From NCBI GenBank assembly GCA_947631755.1, contig CANRMO010000005.1:1-24131 (forward strand): 24,131 nucleotides of DNA. The letters are read 5' to 3'. A program made the translations under genes and the position numbers. Origin of the DNA: an uncultured Lachnospiraceae bacterium. Lineage in GTDB: Bacteria; Bacillota; Clostridia; Lachnospirales; Lachnospiraceae. Numbering within the stretch: position 1 is the first letter of the stretch; every line of letters starts with the position of its first letter. Positions 1 through 8,226 of the stretch are shown here, in pieces. The notes beneath the pieces are model-generated. The model saw only the letters and a list, made by a program, of their open reading frames with translations. It did not search any database and was not told the origin of the DNA.

Positions 1-627
1 GACCAGATCCGGGTCTCGGGGGAGGGACAGCAGTTTGTGTTCCACTATCCTGGCGGGGAGGAGACGGTCGAGCTGTCGGTTATGGGGCCCCATAATGTAA
101 ATAATGCCGTGGCAGCGCTGGCACTGGCGCTCCAGTACGATGTGCCCCTGGCTGATGCAAAGCGGGCACTGAGGGAATACCGCCCGATCGCTATGCGGGG
201 GGTTGTGAAAGAGGCGGGGGGCGTACATATCATCGATGATACGTACAATGCCAGTCCGGATTCTATTATGAGCAATGTCCGCGCGCTGTTTGACTACAGT
301 GAGAGCGGAGACAAGATCGCTGTGCTGGCAGATGTGCTGGAGCTGGGTGAGAGGTCCTGTGAACTCCATGAGGGGATCGGACGATATATTGTAGAGGAGC
401 AGGGTCTTGGGAGGAAACTGTCGTTTCTTGTTACCGTTGGGAAAGAATCCAGGGCAATCCACGATTATGTGAGATCCCACTCGGATATTGCGGCTATCCA
501 CTGCGGCGGTAATGGGCAGGCGGCGGAGACTGTCAGAGAGCGGATGAAGGCGGGGGACTGGGTTCTTGTCAAAGGTTCCCGCGGCATGCACATGGATGAA
601 GTGGTAGATGAGTTGACGAAGGAGTGA
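1..627 (+). CDS. murF: UDP-N-acetylmuramoyl-tripeptide-D-alanyl-D-alanine ligase MurF, 3' part
   Basis: The reading frame is open from base 1, so only the last 208 residues of a roughly 450-residue cytosolic Mur ligase are present. MurF adds D-Ala-D-Ala to UDP-MurNAc-tripeptide using ATP, the last cytoplasmic step of peptidoglycan precursor synthesis. The family's end of the central domain is visible (GPHNVNNAVAALAL), as is the linker to the C-terminal domain (REYRPIAMRG). The C-terminal domain hallmarks IIDDTYNASPDS and KIAVLADVLELGERS follow; the first is close to the usual D-[AS]-YNANPDS, the second to AVLGDMLELG. The gene ends TGA four bases before priA, whose ribosome binding site (AAGGAG, 619-624) lies inside murF, so the two are probably translated in a coupled way. 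Identification is firm; the missing 5' half is outside the window. Confidence 0.95.
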   Translation, partial: DQIRVSGEGQQFVFHYPGGEETVELSVMGPHNVNNAVAALALALQYDVPLADAKRALREYRPIAMRGVVKEAGGVHIIDDTYNASPDSIMSNVRALFDYSESGDKIAVLADVLELGERSCELHEGIGRYIVEEQGLGRKLSFLVTVGKESRAIHDYVRSHSDIAAIHCGGNGQAAETVRERMKAGDWVLVKGSRGMHMDEVVDELTKE

Positions 628-631
628 CAGC

Positions 632-2890
632 GTGTTTGCTGATGTGATCGTAGATATTTCGGCGGAGGCCCTGGACCGGACATTTCAATACCGGATTCCG
701 GAGGAGATGAGCGGGGAGGTCGTGCCCGGAACCTGTGTGGCGATTCCTTTTGGCAGGGGCAACCGGAAGCGGTCGGGTTTTGTTGTAAATGTCACAGATG
801 AGGCGAAGTGGCCGGTGGAGAAGATCAAACCGCTCCTTGCCGTGGAGAGGAAAAATGTCCCGGTGGAGGGACAGCTTCTGCAGCTGGCGGCGTGGATCAG
901 AGAGCGGTACGGCGCCACGATGAATGAGGCGCTGAGAACGGTGATGCCGGTCAAAAAGCAGATTAAGTCAGTGGAGGAGCACTGGCTTAATTTTGTGGTG
1001 AGCGAGGAGGAGGCAAGGCGTGAGCTGAACCGCTGCCGCCTGCGGCATTATAAGGCCAGAGAGAGGCTTCTCTCGGGGCTTTTTTCGGAGGGGGGGCAGA
1101 TGACCGCAAAGACTGCGGCAAAGAAATATGGCGTCACAAAAACTGTGATTGACGGGATGGTGAAAGCAGGGATCCTTTCTGTGACAGACAGGCGTGTTTA
1201 CCGCAATTCGTTTGCTGGTGTGGCGGAATCCGGAGCGGATCCGGCAGGGCGGGGAGCTCCTGCCATTTTGTTGAATCCGGGGCAGAGACAGATCGCGGAA
1301 CATTTTTCAGGAGAATACCGGGCGGGGATCCGCAAAACTTATCTTCTCTACGGCGTGACAGGGAGCGGTAAGACAGAAGTTTATATGGAGATGATACAGC
1401 AGGTACTTCTTTTGGGGCGGCAGGTGATCGTTCTGATCCCAGAAATTGCGCTCACTTATCAGACAGTCAGCCGTTTCCAGGATCGGTTTGGCAGCCGGGT
1501 GTCAGTCCTGAATTCCCGCATGTCCGATGGGGAACGCTATGACCAGTATGAGCGGGCAAAAGAGGGCGATGTGGATATTATCGTCGGCCCGAGGTCGGCG
1601 CTGTTTGTTCCTTTTGAGAGGCTGGGGCTGATCCTTATAGATGAGGAGCACGAGACGAGTTATAAGAGTGACAGTATGCCGAAATACCATGCCAGGGAGG
1701 TGGCTATAAAGCGTGCCGCCATGGCAGGGGCCAGCGTCGTGCTCGGCTCTGCCACCCCGTCTGTGGAGAGCTACCTGGCGGCAAAAGAGGGGAGATATCA
1801 TTTATACCGTCTCACAGAGCGGGCGGGGGGCGCAAAGATTCCGCGTGTCCTGGTGGTGGATCTGAGGGAGGAGTTAAAGAGCGGAAACCGTTCTGTGTTC
1901 AGCCGTATTCTCCAGGAAAAGATCGAGGAGCGCCTGCGAAGAGGGGAGCAGACGATCCTTTTTCTGAACCGGAGGGGGTATGCTGGCTTTGTTTCTTGTA
2001 GAAGCTGTGGATTTGTGTTAAAATGTAACCACTGCGAGGTCTCTATGACTGCCCACAAAAACCATGTGGGGGATGTGGATACGCTTGTGTGCCACTACTG
2101 CGGCCATGCGGTGGCCATGCCTGAGGTGTGCCCGGAGTGCGGATCCCCCTATATCGCTGCTTTTGGACTGGGGACTCAGAAAGTGGAGGACATGCTGCAC
2201 CGGAGGTTTCCGCAGGCGCGGATTTTGCGGATGGACGGGGACACCACAGGAGGAAAACATGGACATGAGGCGGTGCTGGATCCTTTCCGGCAGGGAAAGG
2301 CTGATATATTGATCGGCACGCAGATGATCGTCAAAGGGCACGATTTTCCGAATGTGACTCTCGTGGCTGCCCTGGCGGCGGATCTTGGCATGTACGCCGG
2401 AGATTTCCACAGCAATGAGCGCACATTTGACCTGCTCATGCAGGCCAGTGGGAGAGCCGGCCGGGGTGAAAAAGACGGGGAGACGGTGATACAGACATAT
2501 AATCCAGAACAATACTGTATAGAGGCAGTGAGGAGACAGGATGCGGATTATTTCTATGAAAATGAGCTGTCTTTCCGGCGGATGATGAGATATCCGCCAT
2601 ATGCGGTTATGCTGGCTGTGCTTGTCACAGCGGAAAATGAAAAACTGGGGATGGATGGGATCGCGCGGCTTGCAGAGGCAGCAGGGCGCGGCAGGGAAGA
2701 GACATCTCTGATCGGACCGGCTCCGGCGGGGCTCAGCAGAGCGAAAGACCGATACCGTTTTGTCTTATATATTCGGGCAGAGAGTGAAGAGGCAATCTGT
2801 GAAATAAAAAATAATCTGGAAAAAGAGAGCCGGTCTCTGGCAAATGAGATCAGTGTTCAGTACGACCTGAATCCGCTGGCCGGCTATTGA
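632..2890 (+). CDS. priA: Primosomal replication restart helicase PriA
   Basis: PriA recognises stalled or collapsed forks and reloads the replicative helicase; it is a 3'-5' superfamily 2 DNA helicase. At 752 residues it is a normal full length. The N-terminal DNA-binding domain starts FADVIVDI. The helicase core carries Walker A G241-T248 (GVTGSGKT) and the DEEH box at 337-340, which follows LILI. Eight cysteines at 456, 459, 465, 468, 487, 490, 500 and 503 form the two zinc-binding sites typical of PriA. The late helicase motif QASGRAGRG is also present. The GTG start at 632 has AAGGAG seven bases upstream, and the N-terminus matches the family, so no in-frame ATG is needed. Only 17 bases separate it from def. 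Confidence 0.97.
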   Translation: MFADVIVDISAEALDRTFQYRIPEEMSGEVVPGTCVAIPFGRGNRKRSGFVVNVTDEAKWPVEKIKPLLAVERKNVPVEGQLLQLAAWIRERYGATMNEALRTVMPVKKQIKSVEEHWLNFVVSEEEARRELNRCRLRHYKARERLLSGLFSEGGQMTAKTAAKKYGVTKTVIDGMVKAGILSVTDRRVYRNSFAGVAESGADPAGRGAPAILLNPGQRQIAEHFSGEYRAGIRKTYLLYGVTGSGKTEVYMEMIQQVLLLGRQVIVLIPEIALTYQTVSRFQDRFGSRVSVLNSRMSDGERYDQYERAKEGDVDIIVGPRSALFVPFERLGLILIDEEHETSYKSDSMPKYHAREVAIKRAAMAGASVVLGSATPSVESYLAAKEGRYHLYRLTERAGGAKIPRVLVVDLREELKSGNRSVFSRILQEKIEERLRRGEQTILFLNRRGYAGFVSCRSCGFVLKCNHCEVSMTAHKNHVGDVDTLVCHYCGHAVAMPEVCPECGSPYIAAFGLGTQKVEDMLHRRFPQARILRMDGDTTGGKHGHEAVLDPFRQGKADILIGTQMIVKGHDFPNVTLVAALAADLGMYAGDFHSNERTFDLLMQASGRAGRGEKDGETVIQTYNPEQYCIEAVRRQDADYFYENELSFRRMMRYPPYAVMLAVLVTAENEKLGMDGIARLAEAAGRGREETSLIGPAPAGLSRAKDRYRFVLYIRAESEEAICEIKNNLEKESRSLANEISVQYDLNPLAGY

Positions 2891-2907
2891 GAATGGAGGA
2901 ATAGAAG

Positions 2908-3405
2908 ATGGCATTGAGGAATATCCGGGAGATCGGGGATGAGATACTCACAAAAAAATGTAAGCCTGTCAAAGAGATGACAGACAAGACAAGAGCATTG
3001 ATTGAGGATATGTTGGAGACAATGTATCATGCAGACGGCGTTGGCCTGGCGGCGCCACAGGTGGGGATTTTGAAACGGATTGCTGTGGTAGATGTGACGG
3101 AAGACAGGTCTCAGCCTATTGTTATGATCAACCCGGAGATTGTGAAAGAAGAGGGGGAGCAGCGCGGCAGTGAGGGCTGCTTAAGTGTGCCGGATAAGGT
3201 GGCGATCGTCACCCGCCCCAATAAGGTAAAGATCAAAGCCCAGGATATAAATATGAAGACGCGCACCATAAAGGGTGAGGAGCTCCTGGCCCGCGCACTT
3301 GTCCATGAGATCGATCATCTGGACGGCCATCTCTATGTGGAGAAGGCTGAGGGAAAGGTCTATACGATTGAGGAATTTCAGGAGGAATTTGGCACGGAAG
3401 AGTAG
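2908..3405 (+). CDS. def: Peptide deformylase
   Basis: This metalloenzyme removes the formyl group from the N-terminal methionine of new proteins. All three family motifs are intact in 165 residues: motif 1 GVGLAAPQVG (44-53), motif 2 EGCLS (89-93) with the metal ligand Cys91, and motif 3 HEIDH (133-137) with metal ligands His133 and His137 and catalytic Glu134. The length fits the shorter Clostridia-type (type 1-like) deformylases. A GGAGG site at 2895-2899 precedes the ATG. It sits directly before fmt, which adds the formyl group to initiator tRNA; this def-fmt pairing is common in bacteria. Confidence 0.97.
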   Translation: MALRNIREIGDEILTKKCKPVKEMTDKTRALIEDMLETMYHADGVGLAAPQVGILKRIAVVDVTEDRSQPIVMINPEIVKEEGEQRGSEGCLSVPDKVAIVTRPNKVKIKAQDINMKTRTIKGEELLARALVHEIDHLDGHLYVEKAEGKVYTIEEFQEEFGTEE

Positions 3406-3443
3406 CCTGGCAGCAGTTTTGTGAGAGATTTGGAGGGATATAT

Positions 3444-4382
3444 ATGAGAGTGATCTTTATGGGGACGCCCGATTTTGCACTGCCTGTGCTGCAGGGACTG
3501 ATCAACGCCCCGGAGCATGAGGTGACGGCAGTTGTCACACAGCCGGACAAAGCGCGGGGACGCAGTGGGAAACTGGTTTTTACTCCGGTAAAGGAGGCTG
3601 CCCTGGCTGCCGGTATTCCGGTTTATACGCCAGTCCGGGTGAAAGAGCCGGAATTTGTGGATACGCTGCGGGGAATTCCCTGTGATGTGATCGTTGTAGT
3701 AGCGTTCGGGCAGATTTTATCAGAGGAGATCCTCACATATCCTAAATATGGCTGTATCAATGTGCACGCTTCTCTCCTGCCCAGGTGGCGCGGCGCGGCG
3801 CCGATGCAGTGGGCTATCCTTGAGGGGGATGAGAGAGCCGGGATCACGACAATGCAGATGGATGCCGGCCTGGACACCGGTGACATGTTATTGAAACGGG
3901 AAGTGGTGATGGCCCCGGATGAGACAGGGGAGAGCCTTCACGATAAACTGGCCGCCCTGGGAAGTGATCTTCTCCTGCAGACTCTTTATGAAGCGGAGAG
4001 AGGCCAGCTGAGGCCGGTGAGACAGAATGATGAGGACAGCACCTATGCCCCGATGTTGAAAAAGGAAATGGGAAAACTGGATTTTAGCTGGGAAGCCGCG
4101 AAACTGGAGCGGTATGTGCGGGGATTGAATTCCTGGCCCGGCGCTTACACCGGATTTCGGGGTAAGATGCTGAAAGTCTGGAGAGTGAACGCGACTGGCC
4201 AGAATACTGGGGAGAGGCCGGGTACGGTCGTCTCTGTGGAAAAGGACCGTTTCACCGTTCAGACAGGAGAGGGCTGTCTGGAGTTTCTGGAAGTACAGTC
4301 TGAGGGAAAGAAGAGAATGGATGCGGAAAGTTTTCTCCGGGGCGTCCGTATTGAGAAAGGAGAATTATTATGGCTTTTTTAG
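3444..4382 (+). CDS. fmt: Methionyl-tRNA formyltransferase
   Basis: Fmt transfers a formyl group from 10-formyltetrahydrofolate to Met-tRNAfMet for translation initiation. The 312-residue length is standard. The N-terminal Rossmann-type domain opens MRVIFMGTPDFALPVL. The catalytic residues are present as N106, H108 (in INVHASLLPRWRGAAP) and D144 (in MDAGLDTGD). The C-terminal OB-like tRNA-binding domain follows from about residue 207. GGAGGG at 3432-3437 precedes the ATG. The last 13 bases overlap the start of the following metalloprotease gene, which indicates coupled translation. Confidence 0.97.
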   Translation: MRVIFMGTPDFALPVLQGLINAPEHEVTAVVTQPDKARGRSGKLVFTPVKEAALAAGIPVYTPVRVKEPEFVDTLRGIPCDVIVVVAFGQILSEEILTYPKYGCINVHASLLPRWRGAAPMQWAILEGDERAGITTMQMDAGLDTGDMLLKREVVMAPDETGESLHDKLAALGSDLLLQTLYEAERGQLRPVRQNDEDSTYAPMLKKEMGKLDFSWEAAKLERYVRGLNSWPGAYTGFRGKMLKVWRVNATGQNTGERPGTVVSVEKDRFTVQTGEGCLEFLEVQSEGKKRMDAESFLRGVRIEKGELLWLF

Positions 4383-5089
4383 GTTATGGTTACAGTGGTA
4401 TGGCGATGTACTGGGATCCCACATATGTGCTCGTGCTGGCCGGTGTCCTGCTGTCGCTGCTGGCGTCCGCAAAAGTAAAGAGCACATTTGCAAAATACAG
4501 CAGCATGAGGAGCGCAAGAGGGTTGACTGGCGCCCAGGTCGCAGGCAGGATACTGGATTATGCGGGGATCCATGATGTGACGGTCACAAGCGTGGCCGGA
4601 CATCTGACAGATCACTATGATCCGAGATCGAAGACGGTGGCTCTTTCGGAGCCGGTGTACGGGAGCACATCGGTGTCTGCCCTTGCGGTCGCAGCCCACG
4701 AGTGCGGGCATGTTATCCAGCACGCGAACCAGTACGCGCCCCTCGCTGTGCGCACCGCACTTGTACCCGTGGCAAATTTTGGTTCCGGGGCATCCTGGTT
4801 TGTCATAATCGCCGGATTGATTTTCAGTATCCGCCCGCTGGTCACTATCGGCATTGTGCTGTTCAGCCTGGCAGTCCTCTTTCAGCTCGTGACACTGCCG
4901 GTAGAGTTTAATGCCTCGGGGCGCGCGCTCACGATCCTCGGTGAGACAGGAATCTTAGGAGAGTCAGAGGGGAGAGCGGCGAGGAAAGTGCTGACTGCCG
5001 CTGCGCTGACGTATGTGGCCGCTGCGGCTGCCGCCATTTTGCAGCTGCTGCGCCTGATCCTCCTGTTCGGAAGGAATGACAGAGACTGA
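4370..5089 (+). CDS. Membrane zinc metallopeptidase, YugP family
   Basis: This is a 239-residue protein of the zinc-dependent peptidase family that includes Bacillus YugP (Pfam Zn_peptidase_2). An N-terminal membrane segment lies around residues 19-34. The HECGH zinc site is at 110-114 (His110, Glu111, His114). Two further hydrophobic stretches at about 133-155 and 155-175, plus a C-terminal alanine/leucine-rich helix, make it an integral membrane protein. Substrates of this family are not well defined. The start at 4370 lies inside fmt and is supported by AAAGGAG at about 4357-4363. The stop codon overlaps the rsmB start by one base (TGATG), so it is embedded in the operon. The family call is strong; the physiological role is open. 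Confidence 0.9.
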   Translation: MAFLGYGYSGMAMYWDPTYVLVLAGVLLSLLASAKVKSTFAKYSSMRSARGLTGAQVAGRILDYAGIHDVTVTSVAGHLTDHYDPRSKTVALSEPVYGSTSVSALAVAAHECGHVIQHANQYAPLAVRTALVPVANFGSGASWFVIIAGLIFSIRPLVTIGIVLFSLAVLFQLVTLPVEFNASGRALTILGETGILGESEGRAARKVLTAAALTYVAAAAAAILQLLRLILLFGRNDRD

Positions 5090-6399
5090 TGAGAGAATGT
5101 GCCTATCACATCGTGAGGGAGACACTGGAGGGTGGAGAGCACAGTGACAAGCTCTTTCATGCTTATCTGAGGGAACATCCGTCTGCCGATGCAAGGCAGA
5201 AGAGCTTTTTAAAGAGACTTTCTTATGGAACCATTGAGCGGTGCCCGGAGCTGGACGCCCGCCTCCGGGAAGTGTCTGTCCTGCCGCTGGAGAAAATGGA
5301 GCCGTCGGTGAGGACGGTGCTGCGGCTGGCGATGTATGAGATTGTGTATATGGATCAGGTTCCCGTGCCAGTTTCCTGCAATGAGGCGGCAGAGCTGGCA
5401 AAAAGAGTGGGGGCCGGAAAATATGTGTCTTTTGTAAACGGTGTTCTGCGAAATGCCGCGCGAAAGAGAGAGGACTTTCAGATAAAAGAGGACAAGATCC
5501 GATTCTGCCTGCCGGGAGAGCTGATGGATCATCTGGCGGCGCAGTACGGGAAAAAGACAGCGAGAAAGATTGGCGCGGCATTCCTGGAGCGGAAAGGGAC
5601 AGTCACGCTCCACATTGATACGAATAAGATTTCAGTAGAGGGTTTTGGCCGGGCGCTGGATGAGCGGGGGATTTCCTGGCGTCCGGGATTTTATATGAAA
5701 GACGCCATTCTGCTGGAACAGACACCGGATATCACTTCCCTGCCGGGATTTAGAGAGGGCTGGTTTTTTGTCCAAGACGAGAGTTCTATGCTGCCCGTCC
5801 TCTGTGCCGGGATCCGGCCGGGGGACCTTGTGGCCGATGTGTGCGGCGCGCCGGGGGGAAAGGCAATGCATGCCCTTGTGCGGCTGCGGGGCCAGGGCCA
5901 TCTGATCACGCGGGATGTGAGCCGGGCAAAGACAGAGCGGATCCGGGAGAATATCGGACGGCTCGGCTACGAGAATGTCACCTGTGAGTGTCGGGACGCG
6001 ACTGTGGAGGACGTGGAAAATTGCGGGAAGATGGATGTTGTGCTGGCGGATGTCCCGTGTTCCGGCATCGGGATCATCGGGCGGAAACCGGAGATCAAAT
6101 ACCACGCCTTAGAGCACACGGAGGAGCTGGCCGCGCTCCAGCAAAAGATCTGTCAGGCAGCTGTGAAGCTTTTGAGGCCGGGCGGCGTGTTCCTCTACAG
6201 TACGTGTACGATCAACCGGCGTGAGAATGAGGAAAATGTCCAGTGGATGGAGGAACATCTGGGACTGCGCCGGGAGAGCCTGGACGAGTTTTTGCCAGAG
6301 GTATTGCGCAATAAAATGACGGAGCAGGGCATGCTTCAAATGCTGCCGGGCCTGCAGGAGAGCGACGGTTTTTTCGTGGCGAGGCTCAGGCGCGGGTGA
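5089..6399 (+). CDS. rsmB: 16S rRNA (cytosine(967)-C(5))-methyltransferase RsmB
   Basis: RsmB methylates C967 of 16S rRNA using S-adenosylmethionine. The 436 residues show the expected layout. An N-terminal NusB-like RNA-binding domain covers about 1-130, including RTVLRLAMYEI and FVNGVLRN. The Rossmann methyltransferase domain follows, with the SAM-binding motif DVCGAPGGK (250-258), the PCSG motif with Cys324, and the catalytic nucleophile Cys373 in STCTINRRENEENV. Both cysteines needed for 5-methylcytosine chemistry are present. The ATG overlaps the last base of the preceding gene's stop codon, a classic termination-reinitiation arrangement. Confidence 0.95.
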   Translation: MRECAYHIVRETLEGGEHSDKLFHAYLREHPSADARQKSFLKRLSYGTIERCPELDARLREVSVLPLEKMEPSVRTVLRLAMYEIVYMDQVPVPVSCNEAAELAKRVGAGKYVSFVNGVLRNAARKREDFQIKEDKIRFCLPGELMDHLAAQYGKKTARKIGAAFLERKGTVTLHIDTNKISVEGFGRALDERGISWRPGFYMKDAILLEQTPDITSLPGFREGWFFVQDESSMLPVLCAGIRPGDLVADVCGAPGGKAMHALVRLRGQGHLITRDVSRAKTERIRENIGRLGYENVTCECRDATVEDVENCGKMDVVLADVPCSGIGIIGRKPEIKYHALEHTEELAALQQKICQAAVKLLRPGGVFLYSTCTINRRENEENVQWMEEHLGLRRESLDEFLPEVLRNKMTEQGMLQMLPGLQESDGFFVARLRRG

Positions 6400-6416
6400 A
6401 TCCGCAGGAGGAGACT

Positions 6417-7487
6417 ATGGATATACGAAGCTGTGATGAGCGGGAGATGGCGGAGATCGCGGAATCTCTCGGAGAGAAAAAATTCCGTGGGAAACAGCTC
6501 TTTGACTGGGTCCACGGAAAACAAATTTCCTCTTTTGATGAGGCAGGTAATCTTCCTGCTCATTTTCTGGACCATTTGAGGGAAAACTATGTGGTGTCCG
6601 GTGTGACGGTGCAGGACAAACAGATCTCACGGAAAAAGGACACGGCAAAATATCTTTTTGAGCTCACGGACGGAAATGTGGTGGAGAGTGTCTGGATGAG
6701 ATACCGGTACGGCAACAGTGTCTGCGTCTCCTCCCAGGTGGGCTGCCGGATGGGCTGTACATTCTGTGCATCCACCCTCTCAGGGCTGACGAGAAATCTC
6801 ACGGCGGGAGAGATGCTCTCCCAGGTCTATGAGATCCAGAGAGAGACAGGGGAGCGCGTCTCGCATGTGATCGTTATGGGGATGGGCGAGCCATTGGACA
6901 ACTATGATAATCTGCTCGCGTTCATCCGCCTGCTCACTCACGAGAGAGGCCTTCATATCAGCCAGAGAAATATTACCGTGTCTACTTGCGGTATCGTGGA
7001 GCGGATCCGGGACCTGGCGGGGGAACATCTCCCCATCACACTGGCGGTCAGCCTCCACGCGCCGAATGACGAAATCCGGCGGCGGACGATGCCAGTGGCA
7101 AACCGGTATTCCATAGAGGAGATATTTGAGGCGTGCCGTGATTATTTCCGGGAGACCGGGCGCCGCATTACCTTTGAGTACAGCATGATCCGCGGGGTAA
7201 ATGACCGGGAGAGGGACGCAAAAGAACTGGCTGGGCACTGTCTCTGGCTGGCAAAGCAGGGGGTGCAGTGCCACGTGAACCTCATACCACTGAATGAGGT
7301 GAGAGAGAGGGAGTGCCTGCGCTCCAGGGACGAAGATATCGACAGGTTTAAATTTGCACTTGAAAAATATCGAATACATGTTACTATAAGAAGAGAGATG
7401 GGGAGTGACATTGACGCTGCCTGCGGTCAGTTACGAAAGAAGTTTATGGACAGGACCGCTATCAATCCAGAGGAGGTCAAACTGTGA
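6417..7487 (+). CDS. rlmN: Dual-specificity 23S rRNA/tRNA adenine-C2 methyltransferase RlmN
   Basis: RlmN is a radical-SAM enzyme that makes 2-methyladenosine at A2503 of 23S rRNA and at position 37 of some tRNAs. With the ATG at 6417 it has 356 residues. The radical-SAM [4Fe-4S] ligands C110, C114 and C117 form the CxxxCxxC motif. The two cysteines of the mechanism are at C103, seven residues before the cluster motif as in the E. coli enzyme, and C336 near the C-terminus (SDIDAACGQ). An upstream in-frame GTG at 6396 overlaps the rsmB stop, but AGGAGG at 6406-6411 is correctly spaced for 6417, and the protein then begins MDIRS as family members do. The stop overlaps the next start (GTGA). Confidence 0.95.
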   Translation: MDIRSCDEREMAEIAESLGEKKFRGKQLFDWVHGKQISSFDEAGNLPAHFLDHLRENYVVSGVTVQDKQISRKKDTAKYLFELTDGNVVESVWMRYRYGNSVCVSSQVGCRMGCTFCASTLSGLTRNLTAGEMLSQVYEIQRETGERVSHVIVMGMGEPLDNYDNLLAFIRLLTHERGLHISQRNITVSTCGIVERIRDLAGEHLPITLAVSLHAPNDEIRRRTMPVANRYSIEEIFEACRDYFRETGRRITFEYSMIRGVNDRERDAKELAGHCLWLAKQGVQCHVNLIPLNEVRERECLRSRDEDIDRFKFALEKYRIHVTIRREMGSDIDAACGQLRKKFMDRTAINPEEVKL

Positions 7488-8206
7488 ATACATTTTCTAT
7501 AACAGATGCGGGACGTGTACGAACAAGTAATCAAGACCAGGTCTTTTGTGAAGAAAATGCAATTGGAGGTTGCCCGAATCTGTGCCTTGGGGCCGACGGA
7601 ATGGGAGGCCACAAAGCAGGTGACACGGCATCAAAACTGTGCGTGAATGTTGTGTCAGAACAAATCCGTCTGTCGGATAAAGTGACGATGGTCGGTACAT
7701 TTGAGCAGGCCATCAGGGAGGCCAACCGGGCCATCTATGAGATGTCTATGCAGCACAGAGAACTGCGGGGCATGGGCACGACGCTCGTCGGCGCGGCTGT
7801 GTCAAGAGAGACAGCCCTTGTTGTGAATATAGGCGATTCCCGCCTGTACCAGATGAGGGACAGCCTGAGGCAGATCACGGTGGATCACTCACTTGTAGAG
7901 GAGATGGTTCAGTCCGGCGAGATCCAGAAAGAGGAGATGCGCACACATCCGAATAAGAATATAATTACGCGGGCCCTGGGCACGGACACCGACGTCCGGC
8001 CGGACTGTTTTGAAATTGATGTAAAGGCAGGGGACGTGCTTTTGTTGTGTTCCGATGGTTTGACGAATATGTTGGACGATTTCATAATAGAAAAGATACT
8101 GCGCAGTAATTCAGAACATATCGAAGAGGCCGGGAAGATCCTGGTTGAACAGGCAAATGAGGCCGGTGGAAAAGATAATATCAGTGTCGTCCTGATTCAG
8201 GTTTAG
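7484..8206 (+). CDS. stp: PP2C-type Ser/Thr protein phosphatase (Stp/PrpC)
   Basis: This metal-dependent phosphatase of 240 residues reverses phosphorylation by the adjacent kinase. Metal-binding acidic residues appear in the expected order: D18 in RTSNQD, D38-G39 in GADGMGG, D191 in CSDGLTNM, and D231 in GGKDNIS. The GDSRLY motif is at 118-123. The usual NED near the N-terminus reads NQD, a variant I believe also occurs in other Clostridia. The gene starts with GTG at 7484, overlapping the rlmN stop by four bases. An AGAGGAGG-like site lies just upstream, and the protein starts with the family's conserved N-terminus. It is 20 bases before the kinase gene, the standard prpC-prkC pairing. Confidence 0.95.
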   Translation: MNTFSITDAGRVRTSNQDQVFCEENAIGGCPNLCLGADGMGGHKAGDTASKLCVNVVSEQIRLSDKVTMVGTFEQAIREANRAIYEMSMQHRELRGMGTTLVGAAVSRETALVVNIGDSRLYQMRDSLRQITVDHSLVEEMVQSGEIQKEEMRTHPNKNIITRALGTDTDVRPDCFEIDVKAGDVLLLCSDGLTNMLDDFIIEKILRSNSEHIEEAGKILVEQANEAGGKDNISVVLIQV

Positions 8207-8226
8207 TGAGGTAATGGAGGGAAAGA